Shown here in pieces: positions 33,961 to 46,330 of a DNA stretch of 64,000 nt (position 1 is the first letter of the stretch; every line of letters begins with the position of its first letter). Origin of the DNA: Oscheius onirici (Eukaryota; Nematoda; Chromadorea; Rhabditida; Rhabditidae). The notes under the pieces are model-generated. The model did no database searches and was not told the origin of the DNA. It saw nothing but the letters and a program-made list of their open reading frames with translations. The stretch is from positions 9,858,001-9,922,000 of the forward strand of contig OW051473.1 of the NCBI GenBank assembly GCA_932521025.1. Reading direction: 5' to 3'. Made by a program: the position numbers and the translations under genes.

Positions 33961-35068
33961 TTTATTGAATAGAAGTTCTGACAATTAGAGTAATTACTTT
34001 GGAAGAAGTTTTTCAACGTTTCTGATAATTAGTCGAACTTGCTAATTGCTAACTGTTTCGACAAGGTTCGACAGCAGTACTTGCACTTTTACAAACAACA
34101 GAGAAAGTGGGTTGCCCTGGAATGATACGCTCTTTTTGGACCGGAGTGTATACTCATCCTTTTCGTTCTTGATGTGTAGTCGGTGTAGTCTGTGCCTTCT
34201 TTGTTCAAACATAAAAAAGCAAAAGTTATAAGTCTACTTGGGACACAGCCGGCCAAACCATATGGTGAACAGTGTGATTTTAGTTTTAAAAGAGTTATCA
34301 CTCTCATTATTTGAAACGGTTAAGCATTGGTGAGTATCCTTCACGGGCAGGTTTCTTTACGTTCCCATAAACTTGGATTTTTGGGGGAGGCGAGGGCAAC
34401 TTAAATTGCTACAACTTTGCTCACGGGGACAAACCTGGGAAATGCAAACAAGAGGAGGAAAATTTAGATTCCCCCGCCGACCACCGAAAACCCAAGTATA
34501 GGGGGCATAAAGATACCGCCCAATCGCTTATTTTTAGATTTAACGCTTGAACTTTTGTGTCAGTTGTGAGTTGCTAAACAAAACCTGCTCAGACTGTTCA
34601 GAATGTAGAGAGCATTTTTGAATGTAGCACATTATAGCATGTAATGTCTGGATACTGAGTCAATAAAAAAAATCAGACTACACCGTGAAAAAGGTCTCAC
34701 ATGACAAAAAAACGTGGTGGAAGGTGTGAGTACAAAAAGATTCTCGGAATTTCGCAGCTAATTAGATCTGACTGCGTGCTCATATACTGGAAAAATGTTC
34801 TCCCGTTGCTCAGAGTAACGCAGGTTCAATTTAATCTCTCGATAATTGGAAGTTTTTGAGCTTATTTTGTCGGTAATTTTGGTATTGCCCCGAAAATTTT
34901 GCAGAAACAGTCAACAAAACTTCTATTAAAGGTTTTTTTATCGCAGCCTACCTCGAGGAAACTATTTCAATGAAACCGGACACCACACAAACATTTTGAC
35001 CGATATCCGATAACAACATTGGATAATTGAGCTTTAATTAGAACGAATAAAAAAAAACAAAAAAAGCA
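33961..35068. other. Gene-free stretch, 1.1 kb
   Basis: No supported exon or RNA gene. Short fragments around 34,050-34,080 (GCTAACTGTTTCGACAAGGT) weakly recall the GACAGTTAGAC repeat. Confidence 0.35.
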
Positions 35069-35470
35069 TTAATCTAGGTAGTCATCGGTTCTCGGAAGAG
35101 ATCCTGAAACGACCGAGACGTCTCTAACTAGCTGATATCTGAAAAGCAACTTTTTAGACCAAACGTTGTAATCGTACCCATTGTTCTCTGCTGCCAACAC
35201 ATTCTGATTGAGTCTGAAGCATTTTAGGTTCAAATAAAAAGTTTTTCTTACTCTGTAGACAAATCATAGGTTGATGTATCTGGAGGAGAAGAATAGTGAA
35301 AGACAAGCTGTTTTTCAGGGATGAAATGTAGCTGAAAATATCATTGAGAAACTGTTTTTAAATCTCACCTTTTTGGCTATCGGTGCTGCACTATTCACTA
35401 CATAAAGATAGTAAAAGAAGGCTGGACAGAAAATTAGTAGAGCGATGTAGAGCTTCGAGCGTGCCTCCAT
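35069..35470 (-). CDS. Small single-pass membrane protein, unrecognised
   Basis: Four short exons read on the minus strand. Exon 1, from the ATG at 35470, encodes MEARSKLYIALLIFCPAFFY and continues YLYVVNSAAPIAKK, a signal anchor. Following exons, separated by introns of about 37-40 bases with TTTTCAG or CTTCAG acceptors, encode LHFIPEKQLVFHYSSPPDTS, LNQNVLAAENNG and YQLVRDVSVVSGSLPRTDDY, ending at 35069. The product is about 100 residues, with a short cytosolic N-terminus and extracellular or luminal rest (type II topology). It could be the N-terminal part of a truncated glycosyltransferase-like protein, but no catalytic motif is present. Confidence 0.55.
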
Positions 35471-36404
35471 GGCGCACTTGGTAGATATGTCAGAAACATT
35501 TGTTTTGGAGTGTCTGGATTGAATGAGTTTCTGGAGAGCTCAATTGTGTGAGAAAACATGTCTGGTTGAAGATTTGTAAGAACGTAGGAAGGAAACAAGG
35601 ACTCTCAGGTGCACTGCCTTGCTCCTGCCTTTAAAAGATTAAGGAGCATACCGAGTCCAATCTTTTGATCGTGAATAAAAAGCTCCATAACGAAATAGTA
35701 TTTCCATAAACTACTTTATTAGGACGGATCGGTGTAAGTGTGAATGGTACAGCTAGAATAAGGAGACAACAGGGAAAGGCAGAGTCTTGAGACCGGAGAA
35801 AGGGAAAGGAAACCGGGGTAAGGAACAATCGTAGAAGGGGAAATAAAGCTGAACCTAGTCAGCCTTCCTGAAAAGTTTCCAGCCATTTCCTCAGGACTTG
35901 ACGATTGTTCTTCAGCAGATAAGTCTACGGCAACAACCGATCACGGCACGGATGAGGAAGTATTTGAGGCGCCATCTGTGAAGACTGCGGCTATTAGCCC
36001 TATTGGTGCTAGGGACTGCGACAACTGATTCCGCTGGGAGCTTAATATGTTAATAGGTTGGAGTTTATATAAATGGTTCTGATATTATTGCCTTGCTTAC
36101 TATGTTATTGATCTCCTTCCCACTAAGTACTATCGTCGCTGTCTGTCTGTAACGTTCAAAGGCGCAAACGGCACTGATTCAACTGCACCTATGATACAAA
36201 AGGATCAAAACTGTGCCCTTGAGATTGCGCAATATAAGGAGCAGTATCTCATCTAAAAATATACCTTACTTTTTCGACGTCAGGACATTCTGAAATCGCT
36301 TTTCCGAAAAGCGCACTTGACAAAAAGCTTGATCGGCGCTTCTCAGCTATCTATTTTTCAATCAGTTCGACAATTTCTTCTCTCCATTTTTCTCTTCGTC
36401 TCAA
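35471..36404. other. Intergenic, 0.9 kb
   Basis: Nothing supported. It separates divergent genes on the minus (35470) and plus (36405) strands and so may hold both promoters. Confidence 0.35.
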
Positions 36405-36960
36405 ATGGATCATCCGAAAAGCAAGCTATGTTTTTCTCAGCAAGACGCCTTCGAAGTCATGTTCAACTCCGTTTCTCAACTTTGGGCGAAAGAAGAAAAG
36501 GATCAAGACGATCGAATGAACAGACTGAAGAATGCTCGACAATCTTTTTCCCTGTTCACAACATTTTTGTTTACAGACGGCTCCACACTTTGTCGTGCAT
36601 CCATCAACATTGACATTGATGGCGTACAACACCAACACAAAAAAAGGCTCGGAAAACGCGACTTTGTCTGTTATCGCTTCAGAAAGTCTAAAGGGAGAAG
36701 ATACTGCTACGACTGTGATCCCAGAAAAGAAAAGGGTATTAGACCTTTCGATCTATGCAGCAGACAATGAACGGATCTCTGCTACAAGGACCAAACGGAT
36801 CCTACAGCGGCTTGCCAGGTAAAACTCTTTTTTACAGGAAAATCTACATCACCTCCTCTTCTTCGTGCCGTAACAAACCACCGAGACATTTCTAAGTCTA
36901 CGATTTGGGACCTTATCCACAACATTGGGAAATTCTAGACTAGATATCTGTAAGCTCGGT
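36405..36960 (+). CDS. Small protein, unrecognised, structure uncertain
   Basis: The ATG at 36405 encodes MDHPKSKLCFSQQDAFEVMF. A possible donor at about 36471 (GTTTCTC) and an acceptor at about 36576 (TTTGTTTACAG) lead in phase to TAPHFVVHPSTLTLMAYNTN and IYAADNERISATRTKRILQR, with an apparent stop at about 36823. A further GT..AG intron and short last exon before the AATAAA at about 36973 are possible. Reading straight through exon 1 gives WAKEEKDQDDRMNRLKNARQ instead. No domain is recognised. Confidence 0.45.
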
Positions 36961-36999
36961 TTTTTCTCAATAAACCTTTATAAAAAGCTATGCAGATTC

Positions 37000-38234
37000 A
37001 GAAACAAGGTGGACATTTTTACTTACTCACCTAATGTAGAGCATCTGTGTCTGTGCTACGCACCCTTCGTGACTCGCTAAGCTCGTTCTAGCCCGATCAT
37101 GGTCGGCGAATCACTAAACTTTCTGGGTACCTCCAAACTTCTCCGACGGGGGTCGGAGGGAGCACGGAAACTGATTTCACTGGTCTGTATAGAAAACCAG
37201 CTGGAAAAGACGGGTGTGACTTCAAAGTTTTACAAGCCAAAATCTAACAGTACAATTTCTTTCGCTCTCATTCTCTGTATATCCGTCTCTTGGACCATCG
37301 TGAACCCTCTCGATATATTTGGCAGAATTATGGAAGAATGACTCCTCAAGTACTCAGACTTTACGATTTAATTCATTTTACTTCTCGGATACGCGAACAG
37401 GAAGGAAGGCGCAAAATTAGATGGTGAATAATTCACTAATCGAAATGAGAAAATCAGGAAACAACCAGAGTAGTATGGCTCTCGCCTACGCCTGGCGTTG
37501 ACGAGCCCGTTCTGTGCTCATCTGGTTGCCAAAAACAAGTGCAAACAATTTTTGAATAGGGCTGTTCCAAAACACTTTTGACCATTCAGCAGCTCACTAG
37601 CTTTCCAAATTTGGTTCTTACATCTTCAACAAATTACTTTTTTTCCACACCCCCTCGAGGTTCGCTTACGCAAAGAGCACTAAAACTCTTCATTAAAAGC
37701 CCTCGACACTTTGTCCCAGTAACGTAAGCAAATTGCCCTTATCGTCCGATTAATCCCTCTTCCCCAGAAGAAATAATTGTGAATCTTGCGCTCTCAAAGG
37801 CAGTTATTAGACACAGAATACGCAATGACCTTGTGTGTGTTTGAGCACAAATTGGGATGAAGATGCGTAAAGCAGTCTGAGATCAAAGTTGAGAGGTAAA
37901 AACATGTGATGGGTGACGTGTTAGTAGTAGATGTGTATGGCTTTAATTTAAGTTTAAGGAGTCCTAGAAGATTTTAGGAAAGAGCATACTACATTTTTCT
38001 TTTAGAAGTATCTATTCCGTTCAGTGTGCAGCGTTAACCACAACCTTCTGGGACATAGCGTTCCTTCTCGCACAAAGCGTTAGCACTCTTTTGCGAAATC
38101 TTTGTGTGGCGTTTTTTAGTTACATTCTGCATTCTTACTTGCTTATATAGTTTACGGTCCAACTGGAGGTTTTTTGCTATTTGGGTTTCTTTCTATTACT
38201 ACTAACCTTTTCAGCCTCGAAAGCTCATGTGAGA
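37000..38234. other. Gene-free stretch, 1.2 kb
   Basis: No exon with splice context is seen. A plus-strand open frame at 37099-37341 has no supporting features. Confidence 0.35.
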
Positions 38235-38394
38235 TGAGATTAAAAGTTGTAACTCACAACTTCTTTAGCCTTATATCGTTTTTTCATTTGATCAGTTTCG
38301 CGGAAAACAAAAGCCTGGATGATTACCTAGAAGAAAATTTTCTCGTCTATGATTATAGACCTGCAAAACTTCAGCAAAATTTCTCGTCTATTTG
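38235..38394 (+). CDS. Possible small secreted peptide
   Basis: A 53-codon frame, MRLKVVTHNFFSLISFFHLI..., has a signal-peptide-like start ending near SFA, then the acidic ENKSLDDYLEENFLVYD and a short basic end. No cysteines and no dibasic neuropeptide cleavage pattern are present. It could equally be one exon of a larger gene or chance. Confidence 0.25.
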
Positions 38395-39757
38395 AACGAT
38401 TCATGATCTTCATATATGCTGACCACTGAGTCCTAAATTAGAGCATTTCATTATGTCTCTCGGCGACAAGTTATGAGTTTCTCGGTGCCGAATAAAAGTT
38501 CCGCTCTTCTTTTAAACTGTCGTGAATGTTAGTTCAGACAATTGCCCGAAACAATCACCACTTTTTCCAGCCCTTCAGCCGCATCAGTGATCTGTCAAGT
38601 ATCCCATTATGCAGGAAAAGAAGTAGTTTGAGATTTCCCGGTCTCGGCTCAAAAGAACGCCGGGAACACTACCGGCTCTTAATTGTTTTTAATTGTGCTA
38701 ATGAGAAAAACAAGCCTATATTGTGTACAATAAGGCCTTTTTTAAATGTGTTAAGACGAACCCGTCTAGCTTGGGTATACCCTAGATCTCGAACACTGGG
38801 TAGGTTTTTATGCCTGTTCCGGTCGGGACTACCAACCGTAGGTACTCCATAAAGTAAGGTAGAGTCGAAATATTAAGGTATTTCAATAACGTTTCAGACA
38901 TGACTTTTTCGGTAGGGAACATTGGATATCAACCAACTAGTTGCTTCATCCTTGACTGAGTAGCAATCGTTCAAGTGTTAAAGTTTTAACTTGTTTGAAA
39001 CTCAGAGAGCTCCTTCACATGCGGGTGCGTCTTAAGAGGCCAGATCGTCTCGCATGTCTTAATTCCGTACCAAGCAAATACCATTTCACCAGCTTACAAA
39101 AACATGGTCTTGGTTGATTTTGAATTTGGGATTCTTTTTGCTATTTAGGGGTATCGAAAACTACAGTATCATAGTCATACCCCATTTTTAACTGGACTGC
39201 ACAACAAGGCTCAGTATTACGGTATATTTGAGACAGAACGCAAAGTATCATTTTTTGAGTGCTGAATAAGCTGACTTCATCTTTGAGTTTGCTAGTTGCT
39301 CGTTCTGTGGAGCAAGCAGAACATGCAGCATTCTGACCTCCTTTGAATCTTTCCACTTGAATAAGCCCTCGATGACGCTTCATCCCCTCTCTTCTTCACA
39401 TTGTGTGAGCATGCATACCTTTCACTCTCTCTCAGAAGAAAACACAGAGCACACCACACCCACTTTTAGACACACCTACAAATTTTAGCGGGCGTGGTAA
39501 CCGAACCCGGGTGAGAGTTTCCAGACACCTCCTCATCTCTTGTTACCACATATTTTGGGGTATAAGAAGAGCCACTTTTGGTCTCTCTCTCGCTCGTCTC
39601 CGCCCATCAGCACTTCAAAAGTATCTATGAGCCATGAAGAGGGAGCACCACTTAATGCATGCCAGTTTCTTGACCTCTTGGCCCATTTAGCTCCAATTTA
39701 CATTTTATCATTCACTCTCTTAATCGAAAAAAGAAAGTGCTTCTTTCAGATTCAGAG
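38395..39757. other. Gene-free stretch with a B-box-like sequence
   Basis: No supported gene. At about 39,490-39,515 the minus strand reads CCCGGGTTCGGTTACC, a B-box-like match to a tRNA T-arm, but no tRNA cloverleaf can be drawn. Otherwise nothing is seen. Confidence 0.35.
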
Positions 39758-40786
39758 ATGCGGTTCATGAGCCTTGCCGTCTTCGTCTGTCTCTTGGCTA
39801 TGGCTACAGCTATGTTCCGAGGGTCTCCGAGGGTAGGTTCAATAGTTTTCAAGCTACTGGCCTGACCAGTGTTCATAATCAGAGGAAATTCGAGGATTCA
39901 TTTAAATCAGACTACTAGACAGTCTGCTGCTAATCTAGGTTCTCCTATTTGGACAGTTGACTTGTGAACTGTCCAGTTAGCAGAGCCTAAAAAGGTACTA
40001 GGTCTAACCCAATTACCGTAATGCAGATCTAGTAAAACATTTAAAGACTGTCAAGTAGTTAAGGGGGCAGTAAGTAGTAAACCTCTGCCTTCTGGACGGG
40101 TCTCGAAAGATGGAAGCGAACTTATCCCAAAAAAAAGTTAGAGAAGTTACACTTGTTTTAAATATAGTCATTCATAAGTTTCCCAACTTAAGGTTTGTGC
40201 ATGAAGAAGAGGTGAAATTACCGTAACCGATTGTATCGTGGCGGGATTGAAAAAATGACTCCCGGTTGACTACCCTTCGCTCACGTGTTATACGGGTTTC
40301 GTCATGAAAAATCAGCCTATGGTTCTATTAAACAACCTATTAATTTGTGTGCTGAGGCAATTTTGTACAAACACTCACAAACTGTTAAAAACCTCTCTGT
40401 CTGATGACTAATTCCCTCTCAGACTTGATTTTTGGCACACTCTTCCTTGGTGACTCATGAATAAAGAAGGAGAATCATGCAAAAATTTGCTCAGCACGCC
40501 ACCTACGCTTGTCGTGCGCCGGCCCGGAAAAGAGACGTGTCTCTACAGGAATAGGGCGTGAGAATGTATTCTTCTGCTTTCCCATATGCCCATTTTGCAG
40601 GGAATCGCCACGATTAACCACGATACCGGGGACGTAATGTATCTGGCCGTTCCGAATCGCCGTCATCTTTTCGATAAAAGGAGGTGAGATTAGTTCCTGT
40701 TTACTGTTTATTCCTCCTGATTAGACTCATTATGCCGTTTATTTAGGTGCCTCTTCTGCCCCGATGACTACGAAGCGAGACGGTGA
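39758..40786 (+). CDS. Small secreted protein with CxxC
   Basis: Exon 1 starts at ATG 39758, just after a TTTCAG that could serve trans-splicing, and encodes the signal peptide MRFMSLAVFVCLLAMATA then MFRGSPR. After a long intron of about 770 bases, exon 2 (GIATINHDTGDVMYLAVPNR) starts at about 40602. After a 63-base intron, exon 3 encodes CLFCPDDYEARR with a stop at 40784-40786. Phases agree throughout. The mature peptide is about 47 residues with one CxxC pair. AATAAA follows at about 40800. It converges on the Gly/Tyr-rich gene on the other strand; the two stops are only about 34 bases apart. Function unknown. Confidence 0.6.
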
Positions 40787-40819
40787 TTAGAACAGATGGC
40801 AATAAAGTGTTCATTTGTG

Positions 40820-42011
40820 TTAACCCAGCCAGCCTAGACTTCCTTGAAAGACGCCGTCGGCAGCGCCCTTCCAAAATCGGCGCATAGGTCCCTCGGGCCG
40901 GTTAATTTCATAGATTTGGGGGTATCCGGATCCGGAATAGGGATAGCTGCCGTAGGCCATCGGGTAGCCGACGCCGTAACTGCTGGCAGGATAGCCCACT
41001 TCCATTGGGTAAGAAGGGTAGGAAGCGACTGGAACGACCTGAAAAAGCTGATTGAACTGGTTTTAAGAGGGGTTAAGATTCAATATCTGAAGACTTGTTC
41101 TTTCAGGCAGTTTAAAACCTGTCCAGGAGTGACTAATTGTTCAAAATAGCACACATTTGACAAAAGTTGTAATCAAGAAGTTGCTTGAATATGGGGTGTT
41201 TATACTACAAAAGAGCTCAAAGTTGCGTCAGCGCTTCAAATTATATGCTGGAGAAGTTGAAAAGGAGGGGAGATGTTCTCAAGAGTTGAATCATCTGAAG
41301 AGAAAACAATTGGGGTTCATAACCCAGCCATTACCGGCATGTCCCGACAAAAATGATATTATCTGAATATGTACTGGGTACTCAAATCACAGGTAAACAA
41401 CTGAAATTTTTCTGGCCATCTCATCGAGTCGGTTTCCCCCAAGTCTCGAGTCGTTTTGATAAGAGTTTTCCCGTTGAGTCACTGAAAACGGTTCATTAGT
41501 GCCAAATTGCTTAGACGACTTAAGAAAAAGACTTCAGAGTGCACCCTGCTGATGGGCACTGAAGTTAAGAAAAAAGTATTGGCCTACGACAGCCTTTGTT
41601 GTCCACATGTTAAATTTTTTCCAATTTCAAAAGATGCTATCTAATTCAAACAAAACTTAACTTCTCTTGACCTTTGGGGTTACCATAGTATTATATCTTC
41701 TTTTGCGTTCGGTTCTTGGCAAATGTTTTTATAAACTGCTGTGAAAGATCTCTTAACTTTAAAAACAATAGTGGTAAGTTCAAAACTCCGTACATGCTAC
41801 GTGTGAAGAGGCAAAATCTTGGGTTTGTCAGGTTTTCATGTAGAACTGTCATAATACTTACCCCAGTCTGGTACGGCTGAATATACGTTGCTTGCTGTGG
41901 CAGAAGTGGTTGGTATCCTTGTTGTCCATTATCTCCTGCCGTTAGTCCAATAGAAAATACGGCTTGTCCAAAAACGGCGCTTAAGGAACAAAAGCTCACA
42001 ACCAAGAACAT
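40820..42011 (-). CDS. Secreted Gly/Tyr/Pro-rich protein
   Basis: From ATG 42011 the protein starts MFLVVSFCSLSAVFGQAVFS, a signal peptide. It continues with Gln/Pro-rich sequence (GYQPLLPQQATYIQPYQT) to a donor at about 41863. The second exon (about 41040-40820) reads VVPVASYPSYPMEVGYPASS, GVGYPMAYGSYPYSGSGYPQ and ends FWKGAADGVFQGSLGWLG. The low-complexity Tyr/Gly/Pro pattern suggests a structural, matrix or antimicrobial-type secreted protein. It lies next to, and in the same orientation as, a similar gene at 42.2-43.2 kb, with an analogous hydrophobic Gly-rich C-terminus. Confidence 0.6.
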
Positions 42012-42219
42012 TGTGCCGAGTCGCTGTCTTGAAGACGTGAAGAGGGATAGAGTAACTTGACGACGACCTTGAAGGGCCCACTTCAAAAAAGGGACGCGTA
42101 AGGGCGCCGTCCCTATTGAAGCAGGTCAGGTATGTACCTGACATTGTAGAATTAAGCACCCTTAAACCGTGACACCTTAAGCGGCAAAAACTTTATTACA
42201 ATCTAAAACGATACAATGG

Positions 42220-43214
42220 CTACTTTTTCTTGCCCATGGCTCCTAAAGCAGCTCCAAGCAAGGCACCACGAAGCATTCCTTGGACGCCTGAAAATGGCAC
42301 GTATTTACTCTTTTTTTTGCATTGTGGTTTCGCTGCACCCACTACTGAATAATAGATTGTGAGGCATTGTTTCACGTGAAAAACCCGGCTGAAAGGCAGA
42401 GGGAAGAAGCCAAAAATGAAAATGTGAACGGGAAGATTAACAGAGTCGATAGGGGGGATTTTCGGGTAGGGGGATTATGTAAACAGGCTATATAGTCGAA
42501 TTACACCGACAATAAAACATACTACTGGATTTTGGAACAAGCGAAACCGCGAAGTTCTGTAACGTTGTTTTGCTCGAAAGAAAGATCCCAGAACAAGAAC
42601 TCAGAACAAATGGGTCTCCTCTACAAGCTTATATCACATTATGATTCTAAATTTAGATACGCAGCCAAGGTACGCAGTTAAAATTCAAAGTTCAGGGGTT
42701 AACAGCTGAGTATCTAATGTTTAGGTATCGAATCCAGACCAAATGGGCAAAAATTTAAATTCTCCAGACAATTTAAATTCTCCAAAATTTAAAGGGCCAT
42801 AGTTTTTCTACCTCTCTGAACATAACATATACCTATTGTGAAGTCAAAACAAATTCCTTCAAGCTTACGAATATCATATAATCCCGATATATTTTGGAGT
42901 GCGGCTTATTTAAGTGGCTTAATGTCAATTGTGTCGATTTGTAAGGTCAAGGGGGTCGGTTCCCCCCATTTTTGAGTTCCTCTCTTGACTGGTCAGATAA
43001 AACACTTACCTCCACCATACATGCCATATCCTCCCATCATTGGATAACCATAGCCTCCCATCATCCCAGGGTAACCGCCGTAGCTTCCCATCATGCCTGG
43101 ATATCCTCCTCCCATCATCCCGTAGCCTCCGTACATGCCGGGATAGCCGCCATAGCCCCACTGTGCTGCTGTTGGCGCTGCCAAAAGTGTCAGTAGACAG
43201 ACGAAAAGGAACAT
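42220..43214 (-). CDS. Secreted Gly/Tyr/Met-rich repeat protein
   Basis: Exon 1 (43214-43010) encodes the signal peptide MFLFVCLLTLLAAPTAA followed by QWGYGGYPGMYGGYGMMGGG and further YPGMMG/YGGYPGMMGGYG repeats. After a 715-base intron, exon 2 (about 42288-42220) joins in phase and encodes GVQGMLRGALLGAALGAMGK ending KK. YGGYG-rich short secreted proteins of nematodes include caenacin/NLP-type antimicrobial peptides, but the long Met-rich repeat and missing dibasic sites make that uncertain. Polyadenylation signal AATAAA (minus) at about 42192. Second member of the neighbouring Gly/Tyr-rich pair. Confidence 0.65.
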
Positions 43215-43560
43215 GTTGAAATGATTGTGAAAGGTTTGGTGATGGTGTTTTCGGAGAACTGGTCTTGACCTGGCAAATTTGACGAATAGGAGGACAGTAC
43301 TCAAGTTTATTCTTTGAAAAACAGAGACTTAAAGCTGTACAGTCATAGAGAGAGAAAGAGAGAACGAGACGGGTCAGTCAGGCGATTTCAAGGCCACCAC
43401 AGCACTGATCGATGTGTGTCCAGTATCCAAAAGTCTACCAGTCCTTGGTCGAATTTGTATTAACGCTGCTCGGTCGGCGAACCAGTCTGCAAGCCAATTT
43501 TCGTCTTAGTCTCGTACTCTTGTTTTCCCCATTACTATTGACCAAACGTACCCGGACGGA

Positions 43561-46330
43561 TCAATTGCCAGGTGACTGTTTTTCCTTGCCACCGACTGAC
43601 ACAGAGGCATCAGAGGCACAAGCAGGAAGCAGTTTGAATGCAACTCATTTGCAGCCTGCTCCCTCGAAGTACACGTAGGATCGGCGAGTGTTCCTCTTCG
43701 GATTCTATTTTTGGCTCGTTAGCTCACTTCCACATTTTCCAAATTACCGGAAGTTGTTCACTCCGAGATGTCGTTCCAGTGTCCGGCGATAGACGACCGA
43801 CACGGAGGGTGAGGGCACAAATCGCGACAAGACACCAACATTGGTATGCCTTCTTGCATTCGTCAGCCAGGTCATGTCATCTTTTAGTGCTCGACGATGC
43901 CTCTAAAAATGGAATCCTGTTAAGGCTCGCGACTACTGACCTTGCTCATCCAAAAATATAATAGGGGGTTCCATAAAATGGATGTCATGGCTATAGCATG
44001 CGCGTTAAGTAGCTTGAAGTACATTTGTTTCATGATGAGCGGGATGCCGAGATCTTTGATGAGGTTAACGGCTGACAGCGGGAACCACGAGGCCATGAAG
44101 ACGACCACCATCAGGATTAGAACGTACCTAGGCATAAATTTGTGGAAAATCACCTTAACTTACATAACCCTCCGTTTCCTGACAGCCGTTTGTGCCTGTT
44201 GAGTAGCGGTAAGCATTGAGCCCTCCTCAACTATCCAGTCGGCTCGTACCTGAAAAAGCTACTCTTGACACCAAGAAATTACGATTTTCTTGCTCACACG
44301 CACATTTTCCTGCATAGTCATGTCCTGCAAAGTTATCGCGTTTGACAGGCTCTATAACTTTGCGAAGCTTGAAAATGCTCCGAACCCGGAAAGTCAATTT
44401 TTGCTAGAATACAGGATATTTGAAATTTGCACATGATCCAAGCATTTTCGAGCTTTGCAATGTTCTACAAATTTGTAGATCCCATTAAATTCTACAATTG
44501 CTTTAAACATCAGAAAGCTTCAAAATGTAGGCTTCAGCTATAAAACTGCGGCTCACAATTCCAAAATACTGGGATATACTTCCCCATAGAAATCTCTTTC
44601 CTTTTTCCTCTCTTCTTCTATTTCTTGCCACCTTTTTTTATCTCGCAGTATATTAGAATGTCATATGTTATTAGACGCGCACTCGCTCTCATCACTGACA
44701 CTGATTGAAAATGAGCATGGTCTGAGGAGACCCCTCTCATCTTGGCACTGATTGAGAAACTCTCACCTTCTGTAGTATTTTCCAGTAGCAGAACGACATA
44801 ATGACGGCAGGAATGAGGAACTGGATTATCAACAACACTACGCCGTAAATTACTTTGGTGTGGTGCTCGGCACCCCAGTTGAACTCGCCACAGAACTGAA
44901 TTCATTTTTTACTAACTGGGATGAAAAGCGTACCTCTCCACAGAGTGTAATATTCTCCATAGTTAGAGTTTGTAACGACTGAGAAAAGTAGAGTGGAGAA
45001 GAGGCTACTAAAGCAGCAATCCATGTTATCATGAGAAGAACCTGAAACTGATATTTTCAGCACTTAAGAAGTAAATCTTTAGCCGCTATACAGACATAAC
45101 GTTATTTGGCCCCTCCGGAGCATAAATCTTTGGATTTGGGAGAACTCATCTTAACTTTAGTATACTGGTAAACGATATATTTGTGAAGAAACGGGTTGTA
45201 ATAAACAGTGGATATGGATCGGATGGACAATAAACGTTTTCAAAAAAGTTTGGCAGGTCATGACCGTCTTTAACTGGCTCAAAGGGGCACAGGAACTCTT
45301 TGGAACTTTTTCCTTTTTCAGATGGTCGAACAGATATGCAAACTGTATCGGAACGTGGAGGTTATAAAATACTGGATGGACAAAATAGTCGATAATATCA
45401 AGATACCCGAAAAGAATCGTTTGTTCATGGTCACTGTTCCCAGTTTCCTCGTACCCTCCATGTACTGCACCCTATTAAGAGCGTTTTGTTTTCTTTGAGG
45501 TTTATTTGTTCCGAAATTCACGCAAAAGAGAGTAGATTTTGGATAAGTGGCTTGACTGTACAGAAAACCTGGAGCCTTCTGGAGATCAAAAGGGCAGTCA
45601 ACATAGTTTCGCTGCAACCGGTACTCTTCGGATTCCGGTGCGGGCAGTTGGAACATCAGTTTAAGTGCTTTTATAGACTCAAAAGTCTTTAACAAACTTA
45701 ATATTTCGTTAAGTTTTTACTGAATACTGAACTCACCTGTGCCGTTTTCAAGTTCCATGGTTCTTTCAAAGGCGTCACAATACTCCTGTACCGGTCCATT
45801 GCAATAAAACAAAGACACCACGATGATATAAGCACTAAAAGTCGTGATTTCGGCTGAAAATAACCAAAATACCTGATATGGCTTGGCAAGAAGGTACCAG
45901 TTTGCAGAGAAGCAACCCAAACATCCACCTTTTCATGAAGGCTAAAACTGGAGTGATAGGTACGGCAGTAATGCAGAGGAGCTTAAGTTTTGCATATCTT
46001 AAGAAATGAAGAGACTCACGAGATCAGAAACGGCAAGATTGACCAAAAATATGTTGGCTACTGTAGATCGCCTTCGGAGAATGATGCTACTGATGAGGAG
46101 TCCGTTTCCAATGACCCCGACCAGGAAAATCAGTGCGTATACTAGCGAATATGTTATCTGCAAAAAGATTTCGGTGTTTGTTGCATTCTTCCAGTTGCTG
46201 CCTCTGAGGATCAAGGATAACGAAATGTGGACGCTGAAGTGTAAAGAAAACCTACCCTGACTTCAATCAGTTCGGTCCAATCGCCATACATTTGGAGAAT
46301 GAGGTTCACAGCAACGCAACCCGATTCCAT
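43561..46330 (-). CDS. Rhodopsin-type neuropeptide receptor (NPY/NPF-like)
   Basis: Plasma-membrane G-protein-coupled receptor. From ATG 46330: MESGCVAVNLILQM, then an exon with NATNTE (N-glycosylation site) and TM1/TM2 (VGVIGNGLLISSIIL, FLVNLAVSDL). TM2/TM3 includes FGLLLCKLVPSCQAIS. A 38-base intron then restores the frame to FIAMDRYRSIVTPLKEP (DRY motif). TM4 reads WIAALVASSPLYF, TM5 VLLIIQFLIPAVIMSFCYW, TM6 MVVVFMASWFPLSAVNLI and TM7 AMTSILWNPLLYFWMSK (NPxxY-type), followed by KHRRALKDDM-like helix 8 (RHRRALKDDM). The tail probably ends at 43561. The TM6/TM7 pattern is close to the nematode npr family of NPY/NPF/FLP receptors. All seven helices are present. Introns hold a hairpin element (about 44,290-44,545) and an unexplained minus-strand open frame (45318-45695). 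Confidence 0.8.
44290..44545. mobile_element. Short foldback element, relative of 17.8-18.5 kb
   Basis: Left side: CCTGCAAAGTTATCGCG..., then CTCTATAACTTTGCGAAGCT and TGAAAATGCT. Right side, in inverse orientation: AAGCATTTTCGAGCTTTGCA, ATGTTCTACAAA, then CATCAGAAAGCTTCAAAATG. These correspond to the arms of the larger element at 17,827-18,455, with a shorter interior. It lies in an intron of the receptor gene. Confidence 0.6.
45318..45695 (-). other. Open frame inside receptor intron, unexplained
   Basis: A 125-codon minus-strand frame lies between receptor exons for TM3/DRY and TM4. It contains LMFQLPAPESEEYRLQRNY, DCPFDLQKAPGFLYSQATY and PKSTLFCVNFGTNKPQRKQN, which look protein-like. No donor or acceptor fits it into the receptor and no family is recognised. 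It could be a remnant of an inserted gene or a chance frame. Confidence 0.3.

Noticed and set aside
37480-37510. GC-rich CGCCTGGCGT stretch resembling one near 6,826
   Set aside because: The shared word is only about 10 bases and the flanks do not match.
45700-46020. Apparent frameshift in TM3 of the neuropeptide receptor
   Set aside because: A 38-base intron ending in CTTTTAG restores the frame and gives an intact DRY region, so the gene need not be broken.
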